Of a stretch of DNA of 64,000 nucleotides, positions 1 to 8,908 are shown one piece after another (position 1 is the first letter of the stretch; the number at the start of each line of letters is the position of its first letter). The notes under the pieces are model-generated. The model worked only from the letters and a program-made list of their open reading frames with translations, was not told the origin of the DNA and ran no database searches. Position numbers and translations under genes: made by a program. This stretch comes from a bacterium. GTDB taxonomy: Bacteria > Eisenbacteria > RBG-16-71-46 > CAIMUX01. The stretch is from NCBI GenBank assembly GCA_030431975.1, contig JAUIHP010000004.1, positions 121,001 to 185,000 on the forward strand, read 5' to 3'.

Positions 1-411
1 TGACTCGCCTCTGCTTGTGGACACATGGCCAAAGCTAGGGGAGGGGGAAGAAGGCCGTCAATGCCTTGTTGAGATATTGAGACTCAATAGTCAGGATTTC
101 GCTGAGATTGCTCTCTGGGCCAAACCTCTGTCCGGGATGGGTTTCGGCCGTCCATTCCCGATTGCGCCCTCTGGGGGAGCGTGTTAGCGTCCGCCGGACG
201 TCTTGAAGAAGGTGCCCGCGCACCCATGCGTCCGGTGCCGGGATGTCATCGCGCCAAAGTGCGCGGCCGTGACAATCAGTTTGGTGCGGTGTGGATCCGC
301 GCGTCTTTGGATTCGCACGTCTTGGAGTAGCGCGTGTTCGGATTCGCGCGGTTTGGACTCAGCGCGATGCGGAGTCGCGCGTTGTGAACAGCGATGGTCA
401 GGGAGGATCAC
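1..411. other. gene-free left edge with short 31-bp tandem repeat
   Basis: I see no gene with codon structure or a ribosome site before position 412. Positions 293-386 carry a tandem repeat: two full 31-bp units (309-339 and 340-370, each beginning GGATTCGC) flanked by 16-bp partial units. A small dyad ATTGAG/CTCAAT lies at 76-88. The repeat sits directly upstream of the first gene and resembles, in style but not sequence, the other private minisatellites in the window. Confidence 0.5.
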
Positions 412-1128
412 ATGTCTCGTTACCCTGAGTGCCGAACGGCAGCCTGGATGCTGACCTTCGGCTTGGGGCTCTTCCTCTGTGCATTCGTGGGGACCTCCTC
501 GGCCGTAGCCCAGGGGGCCATCTCGGTTCAGGGAATCGCTTCCGATCTCTTCGACAAGTCGGCCGACGACTATGACGGAGGCCCCGGACTCGAGCTCTCC
601 GGTTTCTATCGCATTCACAAGTTTCTCGACGTTCGCGCGAACGTCGGAGCGCGATTTCTTGAAGGCAACCAGATCGCGCAAATGGAGGGTCGCAGAGCTC
701 CTGATCTCGGCGCCCGCTGGGGCGAACGCCCGGACAAAGCGCGAGTCATGCCCTTCACCGTGGACCTCATCGTCCGCGCCGAGCAGTGGTCGAAAGGCCG
801 CTTCTGGGTCCCGTACGCCGGAGTTGGAATCGGCTTCTACGACGTCGAAGTGACCTACCTGCCCTCCCTGATTGGTGAGGAACCGCCGGAGACGGAAGGC
901 TTCGCCCGAGGAGACGATCCCGACTCTCCCGTCGCCGAAGACACTCGGACCGCACGACTCTACAAGTTTGGCTGGAACGGCAAGGCCGGTGTCCGTCTCT
1001 ATCGCACATCCGGGATGTTCGTGAATCTCGAGTCCGCTGTGCACGGGATCGACACCGATCGACGCTGGCAGCCGATGTGGGATGTTTCCGTCGGAGTCGG
1101 CTTCCTGCTGCCGGTCGGCAAGAACTAG
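412..1128 (+). CDS. secreted outer-membrane beta-barrel-like protein
   Basis: 238 residues. An N-terminal hydrophobic segment (about residues 9-34, ending SAVAQG) is a signal peptide. The mature part alternates hydrophobic and polar residues in short strands (for example GLELSGFYRIHKFLDVRANV and the final VSVGVGFLLPVGK), as in 8-strand outer-membrane barrels of the OmpW or porin-like type. An ATG at 394 is in frame, but ATG 412 is preceded at proper distance by AGGGAGG, so I chose 412. The gene lies 64 bp before the SpoIID-like gene on the same strand. The exact family and ligand are unknown; the barrel assignment is inferred from pattern only. Confidence 0.6.
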   Translation: MSRYPECRTAAWMLTFGLGLFLCAFVGTSSAVAQGAISVQGIASDLFDKSADDYDGGPGLELSGFYRIHKFLDVRANVGARFLEGNQIAQMEGRRAPDLGARWGERPDKARVMPFTVDLIVRAEQWSKGRFWVPYAGVGIGFYDVEVTYLPSLIGEEPPETEGFARGDDPDSPVAEDTRTARLYKFGWNGKAGVRLYRTSGMFVNLESAVHGIDTDRRWQPMWDVSVGVGFLLPVGKN

Positions 1129-1192
1129 AACGAGGACGAGGCCTGTCCACGACGAGTACTCCCAACCCCTGAGCCGCGAAGCAAGGGACCCC

Positions 1193-2632
1193 ATGAGAAC
1201 CATCGAGTATCAGGCCGCCGAGGTTGCAACGCAGACCCGACGTCGGTTGTCGGGTTGGCGGCTTCATCAGGTACTGTCGTCTTCGGTCATTCTCTTTGCT
1301 GCCATCTTCCTGGCGATCTTGCCGGAAGCGGCTCTTGCCAACGATCCGCCGATCATTCGGATCGGTATCGACACTCCGCTGGACAAGGTCACGATCAGTT
1401 CCGAATCCGACTGGTACATCGGCATCGACAACAGCGGAAAGGTTCCCGTCCGCGTCCCCGCTGGGCGGACTTGGAGTCTCCAAGCTCTCGGTGACTCAGA
1501 AATCGGTATCGAGGACGGTGATTTCCGCAAGCGCATCGACGAGACCCTGTACGTCTTTGTCTTACCCGCACGCGATGGCTCCTCGTCCGGCGATGCCGGG
1601 GCCGGGCGTGACGGACTTTCCGGTCGAGAGGTCGGTCGCGATTCCTACCGAGACGCAGGTCGAGAGTCGTCGGGTTCGCGCGGTGCCAGCTGGCGCGATG
1701 ATGCGACCCTGAAGGTGGGTTCGACTTCCTATCGCGGCGAACTCAAGATCTGGGCCCGTGACGGCAAGCTTTACGTGATCAACTACATCGACCTCGAATC
1801 CTATCTGCTGGGTGTCGTCCCGCTGGAGATCGGGGGGCAGTCGGCGGAGCGGTACGAAGCGATCAAGGCGCAAACCGTCGCAGCGCGAAGCTACACGCTG
1901 TCGATGTTGGGCCGTTGGGAACGCGAAGGCTACGACCTCAAGAGCACGGTCGAAGACCAGGCCTACGGCGGGTTCGATGCCGAGAACGAGCGCTGCACGG
2001 CGGCGGTTTCCGAGACGGAAGGCGTTGTCGCCGTCTGGAATTCGCAGCCCATTCGCGCCTACTACTCCTCGACCAGCGGCGGTCACACTGCGAGCCCGAG
2101 CGAAGTTTGGGAACGCGAGGACTATCCGTACTTACGTGCCGTTCGCAACAAGACCTCGAAGGTCGATGACTCCTTTTGTTCGATATCACCGTTCTACAAG
2201 TGGGAAGAGCTTTGGACGATCGATGAATTCGAGGCGATGATCGACCGCCAGCTGCCTCGCCAGGTTCCAAGTTGGAGTCGGAAGGAGTACGGCGCCTTCC
2301 GTGACATCGAGATCGTTTCCCGCAGCGAGTCGAAGCGTGTTGCCGACCTCGCGCTGCACTTCGAACGCGGAAGCGTCCATCTGCACGGCGACAAAATACG
2401 ATGGGCCGTACGACGTCCCGACGGCGGCGGGCTGCGCAGCACTCTGCTCGAGCGCGTCGGCGTTCTCAATCAGGGTGGTCGACCCACCCAGATCAAAGTT
2501 CGCGGCCGCGGCTACGGGCACGGCGTCGGGCTCTGCCAGTACGGTGCCATGCGCATGTCCGAGGTCGGCTACGACTACTCCCAGATCCTGCGCTTCTACT
2601 ACCGCGGGACCGAGCTGCGTCGGTACTACTAA
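1193..2632 (+). CDS. SpoIID/LytB domain protein (peptidoglycan-acting)
   Basis: 479 residues. A hydrophobic export segment (about residues 24-50) is followed by a variable Ser/Gly/Arg-rich stretch and then a SpoIID core. It includes YLLGVVPLEI with the Glu expected for the lytic transglycosylase active site (about residue 210), EAIKAQTVAARSY, the STSGGHT motif (about 293) and the C-terminal GRGYGHGVGLCQYGA block (about 440-453). Known SpoIID proteins cleave denuded glycan strands; homologues outside spore formers are thought to remodel peptidoglycan. The start ATG 1193 has AAGGGA just upstream; earlier in-frame codons overlap the previous gene. This organism shows no sign of sporulation here, so a general cell-wall role is inferred. 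Confidence 0.85.
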   Translation: MRTIEYQAAEVATQTRRRLSGWRLHQVLSSSVILFAAIFLAILPEAALANDPPIIRIGIDTPLDKVTISSESDWYIGIDNSGKVPVRVPAGRTWSLQALGDSEIGIEDGDFRKRIDETLYVFVLPARDGSSSGDAGAGRDGLSGREVGRDSYRDAGRESSGSRGASWRDDATLKVGSTSYRGELKIWARDGKLYVINYIDLESYLLGVVPLEIGGQSAERYEAIKAQTVAARSYTLSMLGRWEREGYDLKSTVEDQAYGGFDAENERCTAAVSETEGVVAVWNSQPIRAYYSSTSGGHTASPSEVWEREDYPYLRAVRNKTSKVDDSFCSISPFYKWEELWTIDEFEAMIDRQLPRQVPSWSRKEYGAFRDIEIVSRSESKRVADLALHFERGSVHLHGDKIRWAVRRPDGGGLRSTLLERVGVLNQGGRPTQIKVRGRGYGHGVGLCQYGAMRMSEVGYDYSQILRFYYRGTELRRYY

Positions 2633-2648
2633 GCCGGCGTCGGCCCTA

Positions 2649-2666
2649 CTGGCCTCCCTAGGCCAG
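2649..2666. other. perfect 7-bp hairpin after the SpoIID gene
   Basis: CTGGCCT and AGGCCAG flank a CCCT loop, 17 bases after the stop codon. No T-tract follows, so it could stabilise or attenuate the transcript but is not a clear intrinsic terminator. It is followed at about 2685-2730 by a 10-bp repeat of the form CCAACCCTGC. Confidence 0.4.
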
Positions 2667-2780
2667 GTTGACGTTTCCGGATCCCCAACCCAACCCTGCC
2701 CAACCCTGCCCAACCCTGCCCAACCCAGCCGATAGCCGAGTTGCTGCACAGGTCCAGCGGGGGCGGATTACCGTTCTTTT

Positions 2781-3350
2781 GCACCCGCAGCGGGTGTGGT
2801 TCGCAGCATAGGCCCGGCGCGGGTGAGGTTATCGCGCATTCGTACCCGCAGCGGGTGTGGCTCGCAGCATAAGCACGGCTTGGGTGAGGTTATCACGCGT
2901 TTGCACCCGCAGCGGGTGTGGTCCGCAGCATAGGCCCGGCGTGGGTGGGGTTATCGTGCATTTGCACCCGCAGCGGGTGTGGTTCGCAGCATAAGCCCGG
3001 CATTGGTGGGATTATCGCGCATTTGCACCCGCAGCGGGTGCGGTCCGCAGCATAAGCAGGGCGTACGTGAGGTTATCGTGCATTTGCACCCGCAGCGGGT
3101 GTGGTTCGCAGCATAAGCCCGGCATTGGTGGGATTATCGCGCATTTGCACCCGCAGCGGGTGTGGTCCGCAGCATAAGCCCGGCGTGGGTGAGGTTATCG
3201 CGCATTTGCACCCGCAGCGGGTGTGGTTCGCAGCATAAGTACGGCGTGGGTGGGATTATCGCGCATTCGTACCCGCAGCGGGTGTGGTTCGCAGCATAAG
3301 CACGGCTTGGGTGAGGTTATCGCGCGTTTGCACCCGCAGCGGGTGTGGGC
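2781..3350. repeat. tandem array of a 61-bp palindrome-bearing unit
   Basis: Nine full units of exactly 61 bp start at 2781, 2842, 2903, 2964, 3025, 3086, 3147, 3208 and 3269; a partial tenth starts at 3330. Each unit opens with the near-perfect palindrome CACCCGC-A-GCGGGTG, followed by a conserved GTGG-TTCGCAGCATA segment and a more variable GGTTATCGCGCATT segment. Units differ by a few point changes. 61 is not a multiple of three and no continuous frame runs through, so it is not coding. Units are contiguous without unique spacers, so it is not CRISPR. Function unknown. Confidence 0.95.
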
Positions 3351-3519
3351 TGGCCTGGTCATTTGCCTTGGTGGGGCCGTTGTCCCGCGGGGCCACAAGT
3401 CGTGGCACGAGCGCGCTGAGATGAATCCTCGGACCTAGCGTCTTTGGGTGGCACCGTATAAAGTGCCAAGCGGGGCAGGGAGCGCCCCGGCGCGCCAGAT
3501 CGACAGCAGGCCGATAACG

Positions 3520-3660
3520 GCAACACTGCCAAGACCGGCGGACCGGCAAGTCGTAGGGCCGGCAGGACGGCAGATGGCAAGGTCGGCAGGACAGCCCGGG
3601 ACCGGCGAGGTCGGCAGGCCGGCAAGACCGGCAGGCTGTCAAGGCACCGGCAACGGTCCT
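3520..3660. repeat. degenerate short repeat of ACCGGCAAG type
   Basis: About 13 imperfect copies of a 10-12-bp unit resembling ACCGGCAAG or GTCGGCAGG fill the space before the GH3 gene. No gene or clear promoter was recognised between 3351 and 3733. Confidence 0.6.
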
Positions 3661-3733
3661 GGCGACGCACACGGGCGCTCCGATCGCAGCGAGACACGAC
3701 CGCAGTGGACAACCCGCTAGGAGAGCATCCGAC

Positions 3734-5305
3734 GTGAGCCCTGACAGCTACCACTCCCGCAGCGGACCCTCTCCATGGGTCCTTGGATTCCACGGACGTT
3801 CCATCCCGGCTCCCGTCGCCGCGGCGATCCAGGAACGTCGGGTCGGCGGACTTTGTCTGTTCCGCGACAACTTCGGTGACAGTGTCGAAGAGTGCCTGGC
3901 GCTCCGCGAAGAAATCCTCTCGCTGGTTCCGTCGGGGACACCGTTCCTGTTGATGGCGGACGAGGAAGGCGGGCTGATCCATCCGACCGCAGGAATGACC
4001 TCGGCACTTGGCGATCGCTGGCCCGCGTTGCCGTCGCCGCGTGCGTTGGGGCGTCTGGGAAAGACTGCCGACGCGCGCTGGGTTGGGCAGCTGATCGGCG
4101 AACGGCTGCGGCAGCTGGGAGTCCATGTCGATCTCGCTCCGTGTCTGGACCTCGATACCGAGCTTTCCAATCCGATCATCGCGAGCCGCTCCTTCGGAAG
4201 TGAGCCGCAACGTGCGGCGGACCTGAGTTGGGCGTTCACGAAAGGCCTTCAGTCGACGAAGACGGTGGGTTGCCTGAAACACTACCCGGGCCACGGGGGC
4301 ACCAAGACCGACAGTCACAAGGTTCTGCCGAAGACCGACCCGGCGTCGCGCCGGATGCACGAGGACGCGTTTCTGCACTGTCTTGGAAGCGTGACCTCCG
4401 AGTGGCCGTGGATCATGACGGCGCACATCGACTGGGGAGACGAGATGCCGGCGTCCCTGAGTCGTGCGGTCATCGGACGCCTGACGCGTCGCTTCCCGGA
4501 TCCGCTCGTCATCACCGACTCGCTCGACATGGCTGCGGTGTCACTGGAGGACGGCGCTGCGCAGGAGGCTCTGCTTGCGCACAACGACGTGCTGCTGGTG
4601 GCGCGGGACTGGAACGCGGGTCTCCGTTCGATGCATCTGCTCGAGGAGAAGATCGAGTCCGTTCCGTCGGTTCTGGCCGCGCTGGTTCGGTCGCGAAGTC
4701 GGATCCGTGAGACCTGGGAGTCACTGGCCCGTCGTCGTCGGGGCATGGGAGCCAATCCCGCTACGGCTTCGGAAGGCGACAAGGCGACGCCGGAGGTGAT
4801 CGCAGAGCGCAACGAGCGCCTGGCCGCGTTGCACCGCCGCGCCGTCCTGCTGAAGGGTGACCCAGCCCAGCTGCCGCGAGGTAAGTACGTTTGGGTTCTG
4901 CCACGAGGACTGGAGCCCTACTTCGATCTCTCCGGCTGGACGCCGCCCTCGACCCGCAGTCGCAGCTGCGAAGAGGTCGCCTGGCTACCGGAGAAGCCCG
5001 CCGACTGGGCAGCTTTTGCGGAGGAGTGGGCCAAGGATCCTCGCCCCAAGCTGCTGGGTACGGCGCTTCGGGGACCGACCGATACGGCCACGTCGCGGGC
5101 GCTGAAGAAAGTGGTCGGAACCCTCGAGCCGGCTGTGCTGGCCCACCTTCTCGATGAAGGCTGGTCGCCGGCATCAGGCGGGGTCACGGAGGCGTTGCTC
5201 TCCGGTCCCAGCACGGAGGGACTGACCGGACTGGCTGAAGCGCTCGGCGGGGCGAAGGACTCCTGGAACGAGCGAAACGGCTCTTACTTCCCGGTTGACA
5301 GCTGA
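3734..5305 (+). CDS. nagZ: glycoside hydrolase family 3, NagZ-like beta-N-acetylhexosaminidase
   Basis: 523 residues; GTG start with AGGAG about 10 bases upstream. The N-terminal two thirds form a GH3 barrel. Diagnostic features are DEEGG (residues about 76-80), the NagZ loop KHYPGHGGTKTDSH whose His and Asp act as the general acid/base dyad (about 177-190), and VITDSLDM with the nucleophile Asp (about 258). NagZ removes GlcNAc from GlcNAc-anhydroMurNAc peptides during peptidoglycan recycling. No signal peptide is seen, which fits a cytoplasmic enzyme. The C-terminal approximately 170 residues are an extra region I do not recognise; classical NagZ is about 340 residues. The gene is flanked by repeats and stands alone. 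Confidence 0.82.
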   Translation: MSPDSYHSRSGPSPWVLGFHGRSIPAPVAAAIQERRVGGLCLFRDNFGDSVEECLALREEILSLVPSGTPFLLMADEEGGLIHPTAGMTSALGDRWPALPSPRALGRLGKTADARWVGQLIGERLRQLGVHVDLAPCLDLDTELSNPIIASRSFGSEPQRAADLSWAFTKGLQSTKTVGCLKHYPGHGGTKTDSHKVLPKTDPASRRMHEDAFLHCLGSVTSEWPWIMTAHIDWGDEMPASLSRAVIGRLTRRFPDPLVITDSLDMAAVSLEDGAAQEALLAHNDVLLVARDWNAGLRSMHLLEEKIESVPSVLAALVRSRSRIRETWESLARRRRGMGANPATASEGDKATPEVIAERNERLAALHRRAVLLKGDPAQLPRGKYVWVLPRGLEPYFDLSGWTPPSTRSRSCEEVAWLPEKPADWAAFAEEWAKDPRPKLLGTALRGPTDTATSRALKKVVGTLEPAVLAHLLDEGWSPASGGVTEALLSGPSTEGLTGLAEALGGAKDSWNERNGSYFPVDS

Positions 5306-5474
5306 CGGTTGGGTCCGTTTTAATCCCGGTCTGTTCCTGAAACGGCTGAGCGCCGATGGCGGCCAGTTTCCGTGTCAGAAACACCCGATTTGAAAGGGCC
5401 CGAGTTAGCGCCCGACTCATAAAGGAATCCGATTCGGTGTCTGATCGCCGCGTTGGGTTCCACCAGTTTGGTTT

Positions 5475-5552
5475 GGGGTTGTAGTTCAGTTTGGTTAGAA
5501 CGCCGGCCTGTCAAGCCGGAGGTCGCGGGTTCAAGTCCCGTCAACCCCGCCA
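5475..5552 (+). tRNA. tRNA-Asp (GTC)
   Basis: A full cloverleaf: acceptor GGGGTTG (5475-5481) pairs with CAACCCC (5542-5548); the anticodon stem CCGGC/GCCGG encloses anticodon GTC at 5510-5512; the T arm contains GGGTTCAAGTCCC. The 3' CCA is encoded (5550-5552). Confidence 0.98.
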
Positions 5553-5564
5553 TTTGTTTGCATA

Positions 5565-5607
5565 GCGAGGTCCACTCCTAACCGAGTGAGGCCTCGTTTG
5601 CGTTTTT
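5565..5607 (+). terminator. intrinsic terminator of tRNA-Asp
   Basis: GCGAGG and CACTC pair with GAGTG and CCTCG around a short CTAACC loop, followed by TTTGCGTTTTT. It lies 13 bases after the tRNA and before the convergent phosphatase gene. Confidence 0.75.
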
Positions 5608-5631
5608 GGACGGCGTTGCCGCGTTTCCGCA

Positions 5632-6996
5632 TTACGGCGTCACGGGCGGCGGGGGCTGAACTCGATCGAGTCCCGTCAGCAGGATCTCAAACACCTGCGT
5701 GTTCTCGATGCAGGCCGGGACGTTGTCGATGATGTCCTCGGGTCCCCACATGTACAGCGGCACATCCTGCCCGCCATGCGTCTCGGATCGTAGGGGGACA
5801 CCGGCTCTCTCGCGGAAATCCGGATCCGAAAGGGTCGACGAGTCCAACCAGCTCGGTGGTTCGCCTCCTCCCGGGCCGTTGGCGAAGAGGATCGTGGTGT
5901 AGGGAGTTCCGGACGTGTCCTTGCCGGCTTCGGAAAAGATTCCGTTTTCGACGGGTGCGTATCCGGCGACCACCATGGAATGGTCGTGATCGGCGGTGAC
6001 TCCGATCAATGCTTCGTCACCGAGTTCGCGAAGGGCGTAGGCGATGGCCTCGTCGAAAGCGAGCATGTCTCCGACGACCCGCTGGCCGTTCGTCGCATGC
6101 TGGGCATGGTCGATGCGTCCGCCTTCGACCAAAAGGATGTAGCCCTCCTCGTCCTTGCGCAGAACTTCCAGGGCTGCGGCGACCATGTCGACCAACTTCG
6201 GTTGCTCCGGTGTTTTCGTTTCCCGATCGAGTTCGTAGCTCATGTGCGAGTCGGAAAAGACGCCGAAGATCCGCTCGGCGCCGGCGGTCAGGGCGGCTTG
6301 TAACTCCGACGCGGACGAGACCGTACGGTACCCTTGTGCGGACATTTCCTCGATGAGGTCGCGGCCGTCATCGCGGCGTCCTTCGGCCCCGATTCGTTTG
6401 GGAACGAAGCTGCGGCGGCCTCCACCGAGAATGACGTCGATGCCTTGGCCTAGCGACGGATTGCCCGGACCGGGAACGAGTTGGGCGGCGATGATTTCCT
6501 CGTCGTAGCGCCGCGGATGGTGAGCGTAGGCCGAAGCGGGGGTGGCGTGGGTGATTCTCGTGGTTGTGACCACTCCGGTTGCGATCCCGCGGGCGCCGGC
6601 AATCTGGAAGATCGATTCGAAGTCCGTCCTTTGCCCGTCCTGCTCGATGCAGTTGACGGATCCGTTGGGCGCTTTCTGCCCCGTCAGAAGGGCGGTTGCG
6701 CTTGCTGCGGAGTCGGTCACGAGGTAGTTCGTGCTGTAGGTTCGGCAGAGAGAAACCTGCGGAGCGTGGTCGATGGTCAAGGTTGCTGTGGCTGGATTGG
6801 CCAGACCGGCTAGAGTTCCCGAGTGGATGCGGGCGGCACAGATCGAGGCCAGGCCCATGCCGTCGCCGATGAAGAGGACGACGCCACGCAAAGGTTCGGG
6901 CTCTGAAGAGGAGCCGCCGGGACGAAGTCCGTCGCTGCTGGCCACGAAGATCGTGATGAGCGCGGCGGCGACGAGGAGTATGAGGATTCTGGGCAC
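5632..6996 (-). CDS. secreted alkaline phosphatase
   Basis: About 454 residues from GTG 6996. The N-terminus (MPRILILLVAAALITIF-type segment) is a signal peptide or anchor. Alkaline phosphatase motifs appear in order: GDGMG metal site, VTDSAASATALLTG with the catalytic Ser (about residue 95), ILGGG, LLVEGGRIDHAQH, TADHDHS and ETHGGQDVPLYMWGP zinc-ligand blocks. It hydrolyses phosphate monoesters outside the cytoplasm. The GTG start has a GAGGG unusually close upstream; no better in-frame start exists before the divergent gene at 7031, 34 bp away. Its proximity to a phosphonate-type importer fits phosphorus scavenging, but no Pho-box was recognised. Confidence 0.88.
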   Translation of the reverse strand: MPRILILLVAAALITIFVASSDGLRPGGSSSEPEPLRGVVLFIGDGMGLASICAARIHSGTLAGLANPATATLTIDHAPQVSLCRTYSTNYLVTDSAASATALLTGQKAPNGSVNCIEQDGQRTDFESIFQIAGARGIATGVVTTTRITHATPASAYAHHPRRYDEEIIAAQLVPGPGNPSLGQGIDVILGGGRRSFVPKRIGAEGRRDDGRDLIEEMSAQGYRTVSSASELQAALTAGAERIFGVFSDSHMSYELDRETKTPEQPKLVDMVAAALEVLRKDEEGYILLVEGGRIDHAQHATNGQRVVGDMLAFDEAIAYALRELGDEALIGVTADHDHSMVVAGYAPVENGIFSEAGKDTSGTPYTTILFANGPGGGEPPSWLDSSTLSDPDFRERAGVPLRSETHGGQDVPLYMWGPEDIIDNVPACIENTQVFEILLTGLDRVQPPPPVTP

Positions 6997-7030
6997 GCCC
7001 TCATGATAGGCAGAGAGGAGTGGTTTTGTA

Positions 7031-8089
7031 ATGTCAGGCTTCAATGCGGAACATCTTGTCGGAGACTTGCTGAAGTCCGGTCTCGGTGGGGATAAGAAGA
7101 GCCGGAAGCGGATGAAAAAGGGACTCCGGCGGGCGGCTTTTTCGCCGCAGGGCCTGATGCTGTTGGGCGGAGTCGCGGTCGCGGCTTTCGAGCACTTCTC
7201 GGCGAAGGGGCAGGCGCAGGCCGCTCCAGTTCCTCCGGGAGCGGGTGCTGGATCGGGCGGTGCTACGTCAGGACCGGCCTCGTCGGCAGGAGCACCATCG
7301 GGACCGGCCACGTCAGGACCGGCCACATCGGCAGGAGCACCATCGGGACTGCCTCGGCCGGCGGGCCTTCCGCCCACACCGGGATCGTCCACGCAGTCGG
7401 TAGGTCCGCGCGCGGGCGCGGCCGGAGGAGCCGACCACGCCGACGGTGCCGACCAAGCCGACCGTGCCGCCCGAGGCAACCTTCCGCCTTTGCCCGGGTC
7501 GAGCACGCCTTCCGGTGCGCCTTCGGCTGTTCCTCCGAGCTCCGCTGCTGGTACGCCGCCGACTCCCGGTGCGCCTTCGACTTTGCCTCCGTCCCTACCC
7601 CCGGCTACTAACACGCCTTCCGCCGGCGCGTCGCCGAGCGCTGGATCGCCCCCGGCCCTGCCTCCGGCGGCCGCGCCGAACCCGGCCCCGGAGGCTGTCG
7701 CAGAGCCGACGGGTGCCAATCGTGCGCAAGCTCTTCTCCTGGCCATGACGGAAGCGGCCAAGTGCGATGGGGTCGTCTCCGAGGAGGAGCGCGCGCAGAT
7801 CCTGGGCGAGATGGAAACTCTGGGCGTTGGCCCGGACGCTCGCGCGTTCGTGGAAGCCCAGCTCGGTCGTCCCCTCGATGTGGAGTCGCTCGTCCAGGCG
7901 GTGGGAGGGGACGCGACCCTGGCCGCTCAGGTGTTCGTGGCTTCGCGGGTCGTCATCGCCGACGCCTCGCCTGCGGAAGAAGGCTATCTGGCTCTCTTGG
8001 CGGCCCGCCTTGGCATCCCGGCCGACCTGGCTCAGCAGCTCCGCGCCCATATCGACAAGGCGCTGGAAGATGGGGAGGGCGAAGGCTAG
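7031..8089 (+). CDS. DUF533/TerB-like protein with long low-complexity linker
   Basis: 352 residues. N-terminal 65 residues contain a basic stretch (KKSRKRMKKGLRR) and a short hydrophobic helix (LMLLGGVAVAA). Residues about 70-230 are a Gly/Ala/Pro/Ser-rich linker made of imperfect repeats such as GPATSAGAPSG. The C-terminal about 120 residues match the DUF533 (YebE) pattern: AMTEAAKCDGVVSEEERAQIL, PLDVESLV and AEEGYLALLAARLGI, an all-helical TerB-related fold of unknown function. The linker is far longer than in usual family members and looks like an expanded minisatellite kept in frame. Confidence 0.8.
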   Translation: MSGFNAEHLVGDLLKSGLGGDKKSRKRMKKGLRRAAFSPQGLMLLGGVAVAAFEHFSAKGQAQAAPVPPGAGAGSGGATSGPASSAGAPSGPATSGPATSAGAPSGLPRPAGLPPTPGSSTQSVGPRAGAAGGADHADGADQADRAARGNLPPLPGSSTPSGAPSAVPPSSAAGTPPTPGAPSTLPPSLPPATNTPSAGASPSAGSPPALPPAAAPNPAPEAVAEPTGANRAQALLLAMTEAAKCDGVVSEEERAQILGEMETLGVGPDARAFVEAQLGRPLDVESLVQAVGGDATLAAQVFVASRVVIADASPAEEGYLALLAARLGIPADLAQQLRAHIDKALEDGEGEG

Positions 8090-8114
8090 ACTCCCCGGTC
8101 TGTAGTCCATCACG

Positions 8115-8190
8115 GACCAGCCGGGGCCTGCCGCCCCTCTCACAAAACCGAGCCGGGGGCGTGTCGCCCCTCTCAACGAAACCGAACCGG
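8115..8190. repeat. two imperfect copies of a ~36-bp direct repeat
   Basis: Copies of the form CCGGGG-C-TG-CGCCCCTCTCA-AAAACCGA follow each other between the DUF533 stop and the next start. A third partial copy supplies the GGGG just upstream of ATG 8198. Confidence 0.6.
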
Positions 8191-8197
8191 GGGGCGC

Positions 8198-8908
8198 ATG
8201 GGCGAGGTGTTCCCGGTGATCGTGCTCATCGGCCGGCCCGCCGCCGGCAAGAGCGAGGTCATCGACTTTCTCAAAAACGTAGACGACGGGGAGCGCGCGG
8301 AGCGATTCCGCATCGGACCCTTTACCGAGATCGACGACTTTCCGTACATCTGGGATTGGTTCGAAGAAGACGACATCCTCGCCAAGCACGGGAAGCCGCG
8401 CCTCCATACAAAACCGGACTACTACTTCAAAGACGAGTTCCTCTGGAACGTCTGCATCGAGAAGATCAATCTCGCGTTCGAGAAGTACGCCCGCGATCGG
8501 CGTCCGGGAGAAACGGCCATCGTCGAGTTTGCGCGTGGCGGCGAGAACGGATTTTCCGAGGCGTTTTCGTTTCTGTCTGAATCTCTCTTGGCAGAAGCGG
8601 CCATCACCTACATCCGGGTTTCGTACGAAGAGTCGTGTCGACGCAATCAGAAGCGGGCGCGCAAGGGCTTGGAAGACTCCATCCTTCATCACTCCCTTCC
8701 GGACGACAAGATGGAGCACTACTACAAGGTCAACGACTGGGACCGGATTGCTCCGGGCGATGAGGGAACCCTGGACATTCAGGGTCGGACGGTTCCCTAC
8801 TCCGTTCTTTCCAACGAGCCGGAAGTGACGCACGACACGAAAGTGCTGGGAGATGCACTGGAGCAAACGTTCTCTCGCCTCTGGACGCAAAGGAGTGCGC
8901 TGCGATGA
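8198..8908 (+). CDS. P-loop kinase-like protein of unknown function
   Basis: 236 residues. VIVLIGRPAAGKSEVIDFL (residues about 6-25) is a Walker A motif of the kinase type. Later features include IVEFARGG (possible Walker B-like strand, about 108) and the Arg/Lys-rich segment CRRNQKRARKG (about 147), which could act as a lid. No known kinase family is matched with confidence; it is not PhnN, which is shorter and differs in its P-loop. Its stop overlaps the start of the phnD-like gene by four bases (ATGA), so it is co-translated with the importer and probably works on the same substrate or regulates uptake. Confidence 0.75.
   Translation: MGEVFPVIVLIGRPAAGKSEVIDFLKNVDDGERAERFRIGPFTEIDDFPYIWDWFEEDDILAKHGKPRLHTKPDYYFKDEFLWNVCIEKINLAFEKYARDRRPGETAIVEFARGGENGFSEAFSFLSESLLAEAAITYIRVSYEESCRRNQKRARKGLEDSILHHSLPDDKMEHYYKVNDWDRIAPGDEGTLDIQGRTVPYSVLSNEPEVTHDTKVLGDALEQTFSRLWTQRSALR

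Noticed and set aside
2781..3350. Possible CRISPR array
   Set aside because: Units are contiguous and 61 bp long with no unique spacers; it is a simple tandem repeat.
5390..5423. TTGAAA and CATAAA as a promoter for tRNA-Asp
   Set aside because: Spacing is 22 bases, too long for a sigma-70 promoter.
8198..8908. PhnN (ribose 1,5-bisphosphokinase) assignment for the P-loop gene
   Set aside because: Length, P-loop sequence and C-terminal half differ, and the C-P lyase genes it would serve are absent.
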